A stretch of DNA of 14,380 nucleotides from an uncultured Bryobacterales bacterium (GTDB lineage Bacteria; Acidobacteriota; Terriglobia; Bryobacterales; UBA6623): the NCBI GenBank assembly GCA_946887065.1, contig CAMPKL010000027.1, positions 1 to 14,380 on the forward strand, written 5' to 3'. Positions within the stretch are counted from its first letter, which is position 1; every line of letters starts with the position of its first letter. Shown here piece after piece: positions 6,757-14,315 of this stretch. Position numbers and translations under genes: made by a program. The notes beneath the pieces were generated by a model. It had not been told where the DNA came from, searched no databases, and saw nothing but the letters and a program-made list of their open reading frames with translations.

Positions 6757-9021
6757 CTATGCCTTGCGGTCTCCCGTGGGCAGAGCCGTCCAGCGCTGAA
6801 GGGCCTCCGCCAACAGGTTCAGATCGACCGGTTTGGAAAGATAGTCGTCCATGCCGGCCTCGAAGCATCGTTCGCTGTCGCCTTTCATCGCGTTGGCGGT
6901 GAGGGCGATGATCGGAATGCGCTTGGCCGGATTCTCGCCTTGCCGGATGAGCGCGGTGGCTTCGAATCCATCCATCTCCGGCATCTGGCAATCCATCAGG
7001 ATGACGCTGTACTCGTCACGCAATGCCGCTTCGACGGCCTGCCTGCCGTCCGACACGATTTCCGCCGTGTGCCCCATCTTCTTCAACACCTTGGTCATGA
7101 GCAGTTGATTAACCGGGTTGTCTTCGGCGACTAAGACGCGAGCCCCGCCGCGGGCCGGTTTGTCGCCCGTGCGTTCGCTGTTGGGGGCCGCCGGCGACGC
7201 TGCCGCTCGCATGGTTTCCATTAGGGACGACATTTTCACGGGTTTGCTTAAGCAGGCGCGAAACCCCGCGGCGACGGCGTCGCGGCCCACCTTGCGATCA
7301 CGCATCGCCGTGATCAGGATCAAGCGAGTCGACTCCAGATCGGGGTCGGCCAAGATTTGGCGGCCGAGCTCGATGCCGTCCATTTCCGGCATGAGGTAAT
7401 CGATCAGCGCGAAGTCGAAAGGCCGGCCCTGCTGGATAGCCTCTCGCATCCGCGCCAGGGCCTCGATCGGGCCTTCGGCATCCTCAAGACGCAGATCGTA
7501 GCGTTTCAGCTGGCTGGAGAGAATGAAGCGGTCTAGGGACCGGTCATCGATAATCAGAACGCGTCGCCCCGCGATGGCCGTCGCTTTGTCCGGACTGCCG
7601 CCGCGCCCCAGCCGCAACGGTACTTGGAACCAGAACGTGGAACCTTCGCCCGAGCGGCTGTCCACGCCGATCTCGCCTCCCATGATGTCGATCAGATGCC
7701 TGGAGATCGAGAGCCCCAGGCCGGTTCCGCCGAAGCGCCGAGTCGTGGAGCCGTCGGCTTGCGAGAAGGGTTGAAACAGGCGCGAGAGCGCCTCAGTCGA
7801 GAGACCGATCCCTGTATCGCGTACTTCGCAGCGGAGTACCTTGCTCCCGGCAGCCTTGGCCTCTCGAACCCCGATGTGAATGGACGCCGCGCCGGTTTCG
7901 GTGAACTTCACCGCGTTGCTGGCCAGGTTGACCAGCACCTGCCGTAGCCGCTGCGGATCGCCTTGCAGCGTCAATGGGACTTCGACGTCGATCAGACTGT
8001 AGAACTGGATGTTTTTCTCCTCGGCTCTCGGCGCGAGCATGTCCACGGCCTGCTCCACCAGTTCCTCCAGGTTGTAGCCTTCGTCCTCCAGTTCCAGCTT
8101 TCCCGCTTCAATTTTCGATAGGTCAAGGATGTCGTTGATTAGACCGAGCAGCGCGTCTCCCGAGCTGCGAATGGTATTGAGGCAGTCGCGTTGCTCGCCG
8201 TTCAACTCCGTATCCAGCAGAAGTTGAGTCATCCCCAGAATCCCGTTCATGGGCGTGCGGATTTCATGACTCATATTGGCCAGAAAGACGCTCTTGGTCC
8301 TGGTAGCTTCCGTGGCCTTCGTTCTTTCGTCCTCCAGCTCAGCGTTCAAGCGAAGAATGGGATTGACCACCGCGCGGCGAATGGTCTGGTCGACGAACAG
8401 AAAGGCTACGATGGCCGTGGCGCTAAGCACCAGCAGGGTCATCCAGCGCTGCCGCTGGGATTGCTGCAGGGTTTGATCCAGCCGGGATCTTAAGTCTTCC
8501 GAGGTGAGCGCTCTCAAGCGCTGGAAGGCCAATTTCAAGGCGCTTCCTTCCGAAGCCAAACTGCTCATTTGTTGTTGGACAGCCGCGGAGCCAATGCTCA
8601 GAGGATCGGCGATGGCCCGGCCGTAACCGTCGCACGCCTTGGCCAGGTAAGACCGAGTGCTTGCCGCCAGCTGGCGGGCCTCGACCGATCGGTCTAGCGT
8701 CGTATCCCCACGGGAAGCGATCTCTTCCAGATCCGCGGCGGCCAGTTCACCGTCGACGACGGCACGCTCCAGCGCCGCTTGGTCTTGAGTTACGAAGGCG
8801 TCGTTGAACGCGCGCTGGCAATTTAGAAAATTGGCCTCAGCCCCTTGCGCGAGCTGCGTGGCCGGGAAGAAGAAATCCAGGTTGGACCGTATCGAACTTT
8901 CCCGCTCGATTCCCTGTAGCCCCACCATCACTGTGGAAGCGACGAAGCCCACCAGAAAGATCGAGATGCTCAGCCATATTTTCGCCCTTGTGGAAAGGTT
9001 CGGGAGGGGTCTGAGGGCCAC
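6757..9021 (-). CDS. Hybrid sensor histidine kinase with two receiver domains
   Basis: Inner-membrane hybrid kinase, 754 aa, starting at a GTG. A membrane segment (about 15-36) is followed by a mostly helical periplasmic domain (about 37-192) with two cysteines, C68 and C130, and a second membrane segment (about 193-211). A linker of about 40 residues, too short for a full HAMP domain, leads into the HisKA helix with H252 in [11 protein letters not shown] as phospho-acceptor. The ATPase has the N box ([11 protein letters not shown]), DTGIG and [10 protein letters not shown]. Receiver 1 has D492/D493, acceptor D541 and K593; receiver 2 has D634, acceptor D677 and K730. Both keep their key residues. 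No Hpt domain is fused and no DNA-binding regulator lies nearby, so the output partner is elsewhere. It begins 2 bp after the stop of the small binding-protein gene, with GGAG 11 nt before the GTG, which points to translational coupling. The ligand is unknown; the genetic context suggests it senses through the binding protein. Confidence 0.93.
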   Translation of the reverse strand: MALRPLPNLSTRAKIWLSISIFLVGFVASTVMVGLQGIERESSIRSNLDFFFPATQLAQGAEANFLNCQRAFNDAFVTQDQAALERAVVDGELAAADLEEIASRGDTTLDRSVEARQLAASTRSYLAKACDGYGRAIADPLSIGSAAVQQQMSSLASEGSALKLAFQRLRALTSEDLRSRLDQTLQQSQRQRWMTLLVLSATAIVAFLFVDQTIRRAVVNPILRLNAELEDERTKATEATRTKSVFLANMSHEIRTPMNGILGMTQLLLDTELNGEQRDCLNTIRSSGDALLGLINDILDLSKIEAGKLELEDEGYNLEELVEQAVDMLAPRAEEKNIQFYSLIDVEVPLTLQGDPQRLRQVLVNLASNAVKFTETGAASIHIGVREAKAAGSKVLRCEVRDTGIGLSTEALSRLFQPFSQADGSTTRRFGGTGLGLSISRHLIDIMGGEIGVDSRSGEGSTFWFQVPLRLGRGGSPDKATAIAGRRVLIIDDRSLDRFILSSQLKRYDLRLEDAEGPIEALARMREAIQQGRPFDFALIDYLMPEMDGIELGRQILADPDLESTRLILITAMRDRKVGRDAVAAGFRACLSKPVKMSSLMETMRAAASPAAPNSERTGDKPARGGARVLVAEDNPVNQLLMTKVLKKMGHTAEIVSDGRQAVEAALRDEYSVILMDCQMPEMDGFEATALIRQGENPAKRIPIIALTANAMKGDSERCFEAGMDDYLSKPVDLNLLAEALQRWTALPTGDRKA

Positions 9022-9023
9022 TG

Positions 9024-9440
9024 TTACTTCGGCTCCAGCCGAACCACCCCGGTTAGGTTCGCGTCGAGACTGACATATCCGATAGCGCCTTCGGTGTGGG
9101 AGACGTAATCAATGATCTCGACGGCCGTGGCGAAGCTCTTGGGCGGACTTCCCTTGCCGGTAAAGACAAGCGTGCGGAAATAGTTCTGCAAACCGGACTC
9201 AGTCTTGCCCAGACAGTCAGCGACAAACTGTTTATGCACGTCGCCGGAACGCGCGACAACCGGCTGGACTGGCCTGCCGCCGACTCGCGTAATCGCCCCA
9301 AGGAAGATTCCCCGCATATCGTTTCCCGATATTTCCGTGCCGGCAAGATTCGGGTGGGCGATCACCACGTAGGCGGCGGCCCGGGTTTGCGCGGGGCTAG
9401 TGCAAAGCACAAGGAACATTGCTAGAGCGAGTCTCAACAC
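9024..9440 (-). CDS. Small PstS-like periplasmic solute-binding protein
   Basis: Exported protein of 138 aa with a signal peptide (about 1-22, ending TRAAA). It resembles the short proteins annotated as phosphate ABC transporter substrate-binding, much smaller than true PstS (around 330 aa). Recognisable segments are DMRGIFLG (41-48), [11 protein letters not shown] (56-66), [17 protein letters not shown] (87-103) and GAIGYVS (118-124), all typical of the PBP-like fold. A GTG at 9440 is preceded by GGGAGGG at 9444-9450; spacing to the GTG is short, so the TTG one codon later or the ATG at codon 8 are alternatives. Its Shine-Dalgarno abuts the porin stop, 12 bp upstream, and the kinase follows after 2 bp. 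With no permease or ATPase beside it, a role as ligand carrier or co-sensor for the kinase fits better than ABC transport. Phosphate as ligand is only a family association. Confidence 0.8.
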   Translation of the reverse strand: MLRLALAMFLVLCTSPAQTRAAAYVVIAHPNLAGTEISGNDMRGIFLGAITRVGGRPVQPVVARSGDVHKQFVADCLGKTESGLQNYFRTLVFTGKGSPPKSFATAVEIIDYVSHTEGAIGYVSLDANLTGVVRLEPK

Positions 9441-9452
9441 ATTCCCTCCCGC

Positions 9453-10658
9453 TCAAAAAACGAACCCCGTCCGCACCACGAGCATGTTCGTCGTCGGCTG
9501 AATCCCTTGCGGATGGTATCGGGGGTAGAACCCTCTGGCTGACAGGATATTCCCGAAGCCGTCGATGAAATGTCCTTCCACCTTGATGTTCCAGTACGGC
9601 GTGGGATCGAGCCGAATCGTGACGGCGGTGTCGTCGATGTGGTTGGCGCCCTCGCCGCTGCGGGTCAGGGCGGTGTTGAACAGCGCCCGGTACCTGTACT
9701 GACTACGGTAGACGCCGACTTCCACGAGTTTCGAGAAGCGATAGGAGCCGGCCGCGAACCAGCCAGGCGAGTTCTGCCCGCTCTGGTTGAAGCGCGGCGG
9801 CAGGCCCGTCACACGGGTGAGCGCCTTCCATGCCCGGTATTCCCCGTCGAAGCGCCAGCGGCCGCGGGCGTATTCCAGATACAGCGCGGTCTGCCGGGAG
9901 AGGTATGTTTTGGCCGAACCCTTGAGCGGCGCGGCGACCAGTTCGACCTCAAACTCGCGCTGCCCAAAGCTCTGCGACATGCCCGCCATCAATCCCGAGA
10001 CGGGCGTCGTCCAGCGCAAGTCATAGCCCGTCATGCGGGCGGAATAGGACAGGTTCTTGAATCCCGCATCTTCGAGTCCATAGATAAACCCCGTGCGGTC
10101 ATCGGCGGGCACGGTCCCGGCAAACATCTGGTACGCCACGTATCCCATGCGGCCCGCACGGATGGAGCCGTACAGATCGCCGCCCGTGTGAGCGTTGAGG
10201 GCCTCGCGCAGGTCCAATGGATAAACCGCTTGCGGCAACAGCGCCCAGGTGTAGCTGAACTCCTGGTCCTGGGAGTCGGTGAACAGGCCGAGCGGCGTCT
10301 TCACTCGGCCGGCCCGGAACCCCAGCCAGTCCCGGAAGCGGTAGTCAACCAAGGCCCAGTCAAGCGACACTCTTCCCTTGCCTAGATCCCCGATGTAACG
10401 GTCATAGACCTGCGCGCCGATGCGCAGCTTGCTGTTGACTTGCCAAGTCAGGTTGAGGCCGCCGTCCGTCATCTGGGCGGTACCCTCGCTGGTGTTCATG
10501 GTCAGGTAATTGTTGTGGTCGGATACGGCGTAGCCCTGGGTAAAGAAACCGTGGATCTGGACAGGTCCTTCGTTCGTTTGGGCGCGGATCTGCGCCGCCG
10601 CCGCGAGCAACATCAGCACCGCAAATCCGTGTGCGCCTCCGATGCGGATAGTGGACAT
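9453..10658 (-). CDS. Outer-membrane beta-barrel porin-like protein
   Basis: Predicted outer-membrane barrel of 401 aa. The ATG at 10658 is chosen because GGAGG lies 8 nt upstream and it begins a signal peptide (about 1-25, ending IRAQ); the frame stays open further upstream but without such a site. Mature sequence starts with VQIHGFFTQGYAVSDHNNY, a typical first strand of porins, and continues with alternating aromatic/polar strands (RIGAQVYDRYIG, WLGFRAGRVKTPLGLF, YNIK-like strands near the end). It ends VVRTGFVF, with the terminal Phe expected for BAM-assembled barrels. RAGRVKTPLGLFTDSQD resembles the gated strand of phosphate-selective and related porins, but the permeant is unknown. It is the first gene of a compact minus-strand unit with the binding protein and the kinase, suggesting that solute entry and sensing are co-expressed. 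The 118-bp upstream region is shared with the divergent oxidoreductase. Confidence 0.85.
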   Translation of the reverse strand: MSTIRIGGAHGFAVLMLLAAAAQIRAQTNEGPVQIHGFFTQGYAVSDHNNYLTMNTSEGTAQMTDGGLNLTWQVNSKLRIGAQVYDRYIGDLGKGRVSLDWALVDYRFRDWLGFRAGRVKTPLGLFTDSQDQEFSYTWALLPQAVYPLDLREALNAHTGGDLYGSIRAGRMGYVAYQMFAGTVPADDRTGFIYGLEDAGFKNLSYSARMTGYDLRWTTPVSGLMAGMSQSFGQREFEVELVAAPLKGSAKTYLSRQTALYLEYARGRWRFDGEYRAWKALTRVTGLPPRFNQSGQNSPGWFAAGSYRFSKLVEVGVYRSQYRYRALFNTALTRSGEGANHIDDTAVTIRLDPTPYWNIKVEGHFIDGFGNILSARGFYPRYHPQGIQPTTNMLVVRTGFVF

Positions 10659-10666
10659 CCAGCAAG

Positions 10667-10671
10667 CCTCC
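10667..10671 (-). promoter_or_regulatory. Ribosome binding site fixing the porin start
   Basis: GGAGG on the minus strand lies 8 nt before the ATG at 10658. It is a near-ideal site and decides against the longer open frame that begins near 10745. Confidence 0.75.
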
Positions 10672-10776
10672 GTTGGTCTCATCGACCGAGCGGCCGCAAA
10701 ACTAAACAGCGCCCAGCTTGTGCGGCACCTTGAGGGCAGCGTCACGACCAGAGAGCTTTTGGTAGCCTAGCCCCTT

Positions 10777-11835
10777 ATGCCTCCGCCGTTGCGCCTCGCT
10801 GTTGTTGGTCTCGGACGTATCGGGAAGATCCATGGCTTGCATGCCCATCGCCTGGGCGATTTGGGGCGAGCCCGGCTCTCCGCCCTCGTCGACCCCGACT
10901 TGCCGCGCGCCCAGCAGCTCGCGGCTGAGTTGGGGGGCGACGTGGCGGCGTATCCGTCAGTGGAAGACTTAATTGCCGCGCGGGGCGCCGACGCCGCAGT
11001 CGTCTCGACGCCCACCGGCATGCACCGCGAGCACGCCCAAAAGCTGATCGACGCCGGATTGCGGGTATTGCTCGAAAAGCCGATGACGGATTCGCTGGCT
11101 GGGGACCGCGAGTTCACGGCGGAGCTAAATCGTAGCGCGCCCGATGCCTTGATGCTCGCGTTCCAGCGGCGTTTCGATCCGGCGTTGATGCGAGCCAAGC
11201 AGTTGCTCCAGCAAGGCGCTATCGGCCGTGCGTTCAAAATCGTCTCGACGCTGGAAGACTCGGCCCCTCTGCCCGATGGTTACGACAGCGCCGGCTTGCT
11301 CTACGACATGGCCGTGCACAACGTGGACGAGATTCTCTGGCTCTGCGGAGAACGCCCGCGGGCTGCCTTCGCGACAGCGACGCCGCTTTATAGTCACCGG
11401 CTGACTTCCGCGAATGAAGAGTTCGACGACGGCTTCATCCAACTCTGGTTTGCCGGCGAATTGTCGGCGCAGATTCAGGTGAGCCGCAATCATGTCTCGG
11501 GCTACCGGGTAGAGACCTGGATCTACGGCGAGGAAGGACAGATCCATCTGGGACCTTTTCATCAAGACCCGCACGAGGTCGTACTGGAAGTCTATGGACG
11601 GAGCAAAGCGATTACCGTCGAACGATTCCCGCTGGAGCGCTACGCCCGGCCGGTGCCCGAATTCGTCGACCGCTTTGGTTTGGCTTACCAAGCGGAGCTG
11701 GCGCACTTCGTCGATTGCTGCCTGCTGGGCAAGTCATTCGGCGTCGATCAGAACGACGGCCTCGCGGCTATGGAAGTGATCGACGCGGCTGTCGGCTCGT
11801 TGTTGCGCCCAGAGAAAGCGTCGCGAGTGGGGTAA
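10777..11835 (+). CDS. Gfo/Idh/MocA family NAD(P)-dependent oxidoreductase
   Basis: Cytoplasmic dehydrogenase of 352 aa, like inositol 2-dehydrogenase, glucose-fructose oxidoreductase and rhizopine-catabolism enzymes. The Rossmann motif is GLGRIG (11-16); VDP (38-40) follows the second strand, where residues after the Asp help choose NAD or NADP. STPTGMHREHA (77-87) and EKPMT (100-104, with the conserved Lys101) are family signatures, as is AFQRRFDP (128-135). In the C-terminal domain GLLYDMAVHNVDE (173-185) holds D177 and H181, the usual catalytic/substrate pair. The likely substrate is a polyol or sugar, but cannot be read from sequence. No Shine-Dalgarno precedes the ATG; TAGCCT sits 8 nt upstream. 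It is divergent from the porin, and its stop is 5 bp from the convergent stop of the DUF1326 gene. Length and motifs are complete. Confidence 0.88.
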   Translation: MPPPLRLAVVGLGRIGKIHGLHAHRLGDLGRARLSALVDPDLPRAQQLAAELGGDVAAYPSVEDLIAARGADAAVVSTPTGMHREHAQKLIDAGLRVLLEKPMTDSLAGDREFTAELNRSAPDALMLAFQRRFDPALMRAKQLLQQGAIGRAFKIVSTLEDSAPLPDGYDSAGLLYDMAVHNVDEILWLCGERPRAAFATATPLYSHRLTSANEEFDDGFIQLWFAGELSAQIQVSRNHVSGYRVETWIYGEEGQIHLGPFHQDPHEVVLEVYGRSKAITVERFPLERYARPVPEFVDRFGLAYQAELAHFVDCCLLGKSFGVDQNDGLAAMEVIDAAVGSLLRPEKASRVG

Positions 11836-11840
11836 TAAGC

Positions 11841-12464
11841 TCAGCCGTTCGACCAGTCGAAGTTATAGAGAATCCAGTTCGACTTGTCGGCCCCGATCGA
11901 CAGCTCGCCCGACTTGGCCTGAAATGTTCCCTGGCCGCACGCGCCCTTCTTCCAGATGAAGCCGTCGGGAAGGTCGACGTTGGCGAAATGGTCTTCGCCC
12001 GTCACCGGATTTTTGAAGGTGTCTCCGCGTCCTTCGGCGATCCCTTCGACCGTGAATGTGCTCTTCGGACCGCTGCCCTGAATGGTGATCTTGGCCTTCT
12101 CGAGCCCAACGACTTCAAAGGTCGGTCCTAGCAATTCCCAAGGCAAGCCGCCCAGCTTGCCCGTGAAGATCTGGGCCATCTGCTCAATCTGGGCGTCGGT
12201 GGCAGAAGGCTCCACAACGAAGACGCATTTGCCGTTGCCTTCGTGAATGGCCTTGGGCCAAGCGACCACGGCCGCGCATTTCACGCCCGACAGATCTACG
12301 TCGCCGCACGAACCCTGCTCGATCACCATGCCGACCAGCGCGCGGCAACTGCCGTCCTTCGAGTTGGGGAAGCCGCCAAAATTGCAGCCGCAGCCGAAGT
12401 CACAATTGCAGAACTCATAGCCTGTGCCCTTGAGCTTCCATTGTGTGGTCGTTGCCGTCGTCAT
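11841..12464 (-). CDS. DUF1326 domain protein, cysteine-rich
   Basis: Protein of 207 aa matching the DUF1326 family, whose function is not established. It has no signal peptide, so it is predicted cytoplasmic. The family hallmark is the N-terminal CNCDFGCGC (C19, C21, C25, C27, spacing CxCx3CxC), with further cysteines at 40, 53, 63, 80 and 176. The C-terminal half carries KNPVTGEDHFANVDLPDGF and KKGACGQGTF, also typical of the family. Such a cysteine density suggests metal or redox chemistry, but this is an inference. The start is supported by GGAGGAG 7-9 nt before the ATG, and a sigma70-like promoter lies just upstream. It is convergent with the oxidoreductase gene and separated from the upstream FGE-like gene by 84 bp, so it is probably a single-gene transcript. 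Confidence 0.85.
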   Translation of the reverse strand: MTTATTTQWKLKGTGYEFCNCDFGCGCNFGGFPNSKDGSCRALVGMVIEQGSCGDVDLSGVKCAAVVAWPKAIHEGNGKCVFVVEPSATDAQIEQMAQIFTGKLGGLPWELLGPTFEVVGLEKAKITIQGSGPKSTFTVEGIAEGRGDTFKNPVTGEDHFANVDLPDGFIWKKGACGQGTFQAKSGELSIGADKSNWILYNFDWSNG

Positions 12465-12493
12465 CCTAAATCTCCTCCGCTAGTTCGAATTAA

Positions 12494-12520
12494 GGCGTTT
12501 GTAGCGTCGAGTATAACGCC
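12494..12520. repeat. Inverted repeat around the predicted start of transcription
   Basis: GGCGTT (12494-12499) and AACGCC (12515-12520) form a perfect 6-bp inverted repeat with a 15-nt centre. It overlaps the -10 hexamer and the predicted start of the DUF1326 transcript. It could be an operator, or the end-hairpin of the upstream FGE-like transcript, which would be followed by TTAATT. The arms are short, so chance is possible. Confidence 0.3.
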
Positions 12521-12538
12521 AAGTACGGAATCACCCAA
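12510..12538 (-). promoter_or_regulatory. Sigma70-like promoter for the DUF1326 gene
   Basis: On the minus strand TTGGGT (12538-12533) and TATACT (12515-12510) are separated by 17 bp, matching TTGACA/TATAAT at the key positions. Transcription would start near 12503 and leave a leader of about 40 nt containing the GGAGG site before the ATG at 12464. It begins directly after the stop codon of the FGE-like gene. Confidence 0.5.
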
Positions 12539-12548
12539 CGCTTGGAGA

Positions 12549-14195
12549 TCAGCGCTCGACGTCCATCACGCAGCGGAAACCGACGCCCAGGCGGCGTGCG
12601 TCGGGCGGGTTTTCCAACCTGGTCGAGATGCGCAGCACGGCCGGATTGATGAAGCCTGCACCGCCTCGGACGATTCGCTGTCTGCCGCGGTTAGGTCCCG
12701 GCGGATCCACCCCAGGCGAGCGTTGGTAGTATTCTTCGTCGTACCAATCGGCGATCCACTCGTAGACGTTGCCGGCCATGTCGTACAGCCCGAATCCGTT
12801 CGCCGCAAAGCTCCCGACGGGCGCCGTGTTCTTCCAGATATCACGGCCGCCCGAGAGCCAATAGTTCGCCTCTTCATGGCTGCGCTCGTTGCCCCACGGA
12901 TACTTCAGTCCGTCCTCGCCGCCGCGAGCCGCGTATTCCCATTCGGCCTCGGTCGGCAAGCGGCCTCCCGCCCACGCGCAGTAGGCTCGCGCTTCATCCC
13001 AAGTCACTTTCACCATCGGGTGACTCTTCTTCATCCAGCCGTCGTTGAAGTCCGGCAGCCCTTGTGGCTCCGGCGGCATCTCCCGGCCGGCGGCTGCAAC
13101 GAACCGTTCGTACGCCTGGACCGGCACCTCCGTTCGCCCAATCCAAAACGGCCTGCTGATCCTGACCGTGTGGCGCGGCTCTTCTCGCGGATAGCACTCC
13201 TCATCGTCGGGCACGCAGCCCATCTGGAAGCTGCCGGCGGGCGCCTTGGCGTACTCAAGACCATCCGCGGGATTGACGGTGAGCCGGTCCGGCGGCAGCG
13301 GCCGGTCCGGCTTTTTGAGCAACAGCGTTGCGCTCATGCTCATTGCGCCGCTCTCAATCTTGCCGCACTGGTCCAGCGATTCATCCGTGCACCAACGGCG
13401 CTGGAATCGGGAGCTGGACTCAAGATCCGCGCGCAGGATCTTGCCGGTCGCGATCGAGGTGCGAGCCGTGACCTGCGCGCTCTCGCAGCCCCAAGCCGCA
13501 ACGAATCCCTCATCCGCAACGACAAGCTCTTCGAAGCTGCCTGGACGTCCGTCGCAATCCGCCTGCATCCAGCCTCGCAACGGTTCCCACGGCGGTGTGA
13601 GCGGCGCAGAAAAAACAGTACGGATCACGGCTTCTTCGGCGTCGGCGGAAACGAATGTGAACGTCAACGAGGCGGCCCGGCGTTTCAGGCTTTGCCCACG
13701 TCCCGCAAAGCCATCCTCCACATACGGCGCCGCGCTTTCCACGACATCGCCGGGGGCCGCTAATTGCGACAGGCCCAGCGTGGGGTTCAGCGCCGCGTAG
13801 ATTTGCTGCAGACTGTCCACCAACATTTGGATCGCCGGATTCCCTACGGCGGGCGCCGTCATCGGCGGAGATTGAAAATCAAGAGTCAACTCGAAAGGGC
13901 CGCTCGCTTGGGCAAGGTCGCTTAGGTCGCCTGCCGTCGTCTCGACGGCGCGCATCCAATGGATGCGTTCGAGAAGACTGCCGTTTTCGCGGACGACTTG
14001 ATGCTCGGAGACGCCGAACAACTCGCTTGGGGCGCCGGCGACCCGGACGCGCAGTTCGTATCGATCGGTCTCGCCCTCGATGTAGCGTCGAGTCGGCGGC
14101 GATTGCCCCAGGGCGCTGGCCGCAGTTGCCGCGCAGATCGCCGCGACGGCGATAGGACGCCATAGATCCGCGCGCAACCGTAAAGCCGCCGCCAT
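12549..14195 (-). CDS. Secreted protein with C-terminal FGE-like (SUMF1) domain, catalytic Cys missing
   Basis: Exported protein of 548 aa with signal peptide (about 1-30, ending ALG-Q). Residues about 35-300 are a domain I do not recognise, rich in predicted beta strands and holding cysteines at 214, 237, 269 and 277. The C-terminal domain (about 312-545) is an FGE-sulfatase/SUMF1 fold: YAKAPAGSFQMGC, RTEVPVQAYERF, HPMVKVTWDEARAYCAWAGG, RLPTEAEWEYAARGG (412-426), YPWGN, NGFGLYDMAGNVYEW (466-480), IVRGGAGF and LGVGFRC. True formylglycine-generating enzymes have two active-site cysteines soon after the RGG motif; here that region reads GFINPAVLRISTR with none. It is therefore probably not a sulfatase-activating enzyme, and may be a structural or ligand-binding FGE-fold protein. 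GCVPDDEEC (C327/C334) may form a disulfide. The ATG at 14195 has no Shine-Dalgarno but TATAAT lies 8 nt upstream. The DUF1326 gene follows from its own promoter. Confidence 0.82.
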   Translation of the reverse strand: MAAALRLRADLWRPIAVAAICAATAASALGQSPPTRRYIEGETDRYELRVRVAGAPSELFGVSEHQVVRENGSLLERIHWMRAVETTAGDLSDLAQASGPFELTLDFQSPPMTAPAVGNPAIQMLVDSLQQIYAALNPTLGLSQLAAPGDVVESAAPYVEDGFAGRGQSLKRRAASLTFTFVSADAEEAVIRTVFSAPLTPPWEPLRGWMQADCDGRPGSFEELVVADEGFVAAWGCESAQVTARTSIATGKILRADLESSSRFQRRWCTDESLDQCGKIESGAMSMSATLLLKKPDRPLPPDRLTVNPADGLEYAKAPAGSFQMGCVPDDEECYPREEPRHTVRISRPFWIGRTEVPVQAYERFVAAAGREMPPEPQGLPDFNDGWMKKSHPMVKVTWDEARAYCAWAGGRLPTEAEWEYAARGGEDGLKYPWGNERSHEEANYWLSGGRDIWKNTAPVGSFAANGFGLYDMAGNVYEWIADWYDEEYYQRSPGVDPPGPNRGRQRIVRGGAGFINPAVLRISTRLENPPDARRLGVGFRCVMDVER

Positions 14196-14203
14196 CGCTG
14201 ATG

Positions 14204-14209
14204 ATTATA
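14204..14209 (-). promoter_or_regulatory. Consensus -10 TATAAT, possible leaderless start
   Basis: A perfect TATAAT on the minus strand lies 8 nt before the ATG at 14195. The intervening bases contain no Shine-Dalgarno. A convincing -35 at 16-18 bp is not visible. If used, transcription would begin within 1-2 nt of the start codon, giving a leaderless mRNA for the FGE-like gene. Confidence 0.45.
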
Positions 14210-14315
14210 GGCCCGTGCCGGCTCAATAATGCCCACAAGATTGTTGCGGTCTTTCGCTATGGTGGAGTTTCCGGAGTTGCATCGTTCCCTACTGGTCGGA
14301 CATCGAAGCTAGACA

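Noticed and set aside
5637..6902. Open frame of 421 codons on the plus strand, antisense to the amidohydrolase gene
   Set aside because: It is rich in Arg, has no family motif and lies opposite a gene with clear catalytic residues. Long antisense frames are expected in GC-rich coding DNA.
9570..10385. Open frame of 271 codons opposite the porin
   Set aside because: It has no motif, signal peptide or ribosome site; the minus-strand porin has a GGAGG site, signal peptide and C-terminal Phe.
10722..10752. GG-N10-GC pattern (sigma54-like) upstream of the porin
   Set aside because: Only the GG and GC dinucleotides match; the rest of TGGCAC/TTGCA is poor, and such pairs are frequent at this GC content.
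12500..12512. 13-bp sequence TGTAGCGTCGAGT, repeated at 14081-14093
   Set aside because: About one such match is expected by chance in a 14-kb window, and one copy is inside a coding region with no related context.
12243..13763. Open frame of 506 codons on the plus strand, antisense to the FGE-like and DUF1326 genes
   Set aside because: It crosses two real genes and their promoter region, is Arg/Ala/His-rich and shows no recognisable domain or start signal.
12549..14195. FGE-like protein as the activator of the sulfatase at 1721
   Set aside because: Catalytic cysteines are absent and it carries a signal peptide, whereas bacterial sulfatases are modified in the cytoplasm before export.
14259..14312. 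17-codon frame ending 3 nt before the panE start, like a leader peptide
   Set aside because: It has no ribosome site, no run of regulatory codons and no attenuator hairpin; frames this short are common by chance.
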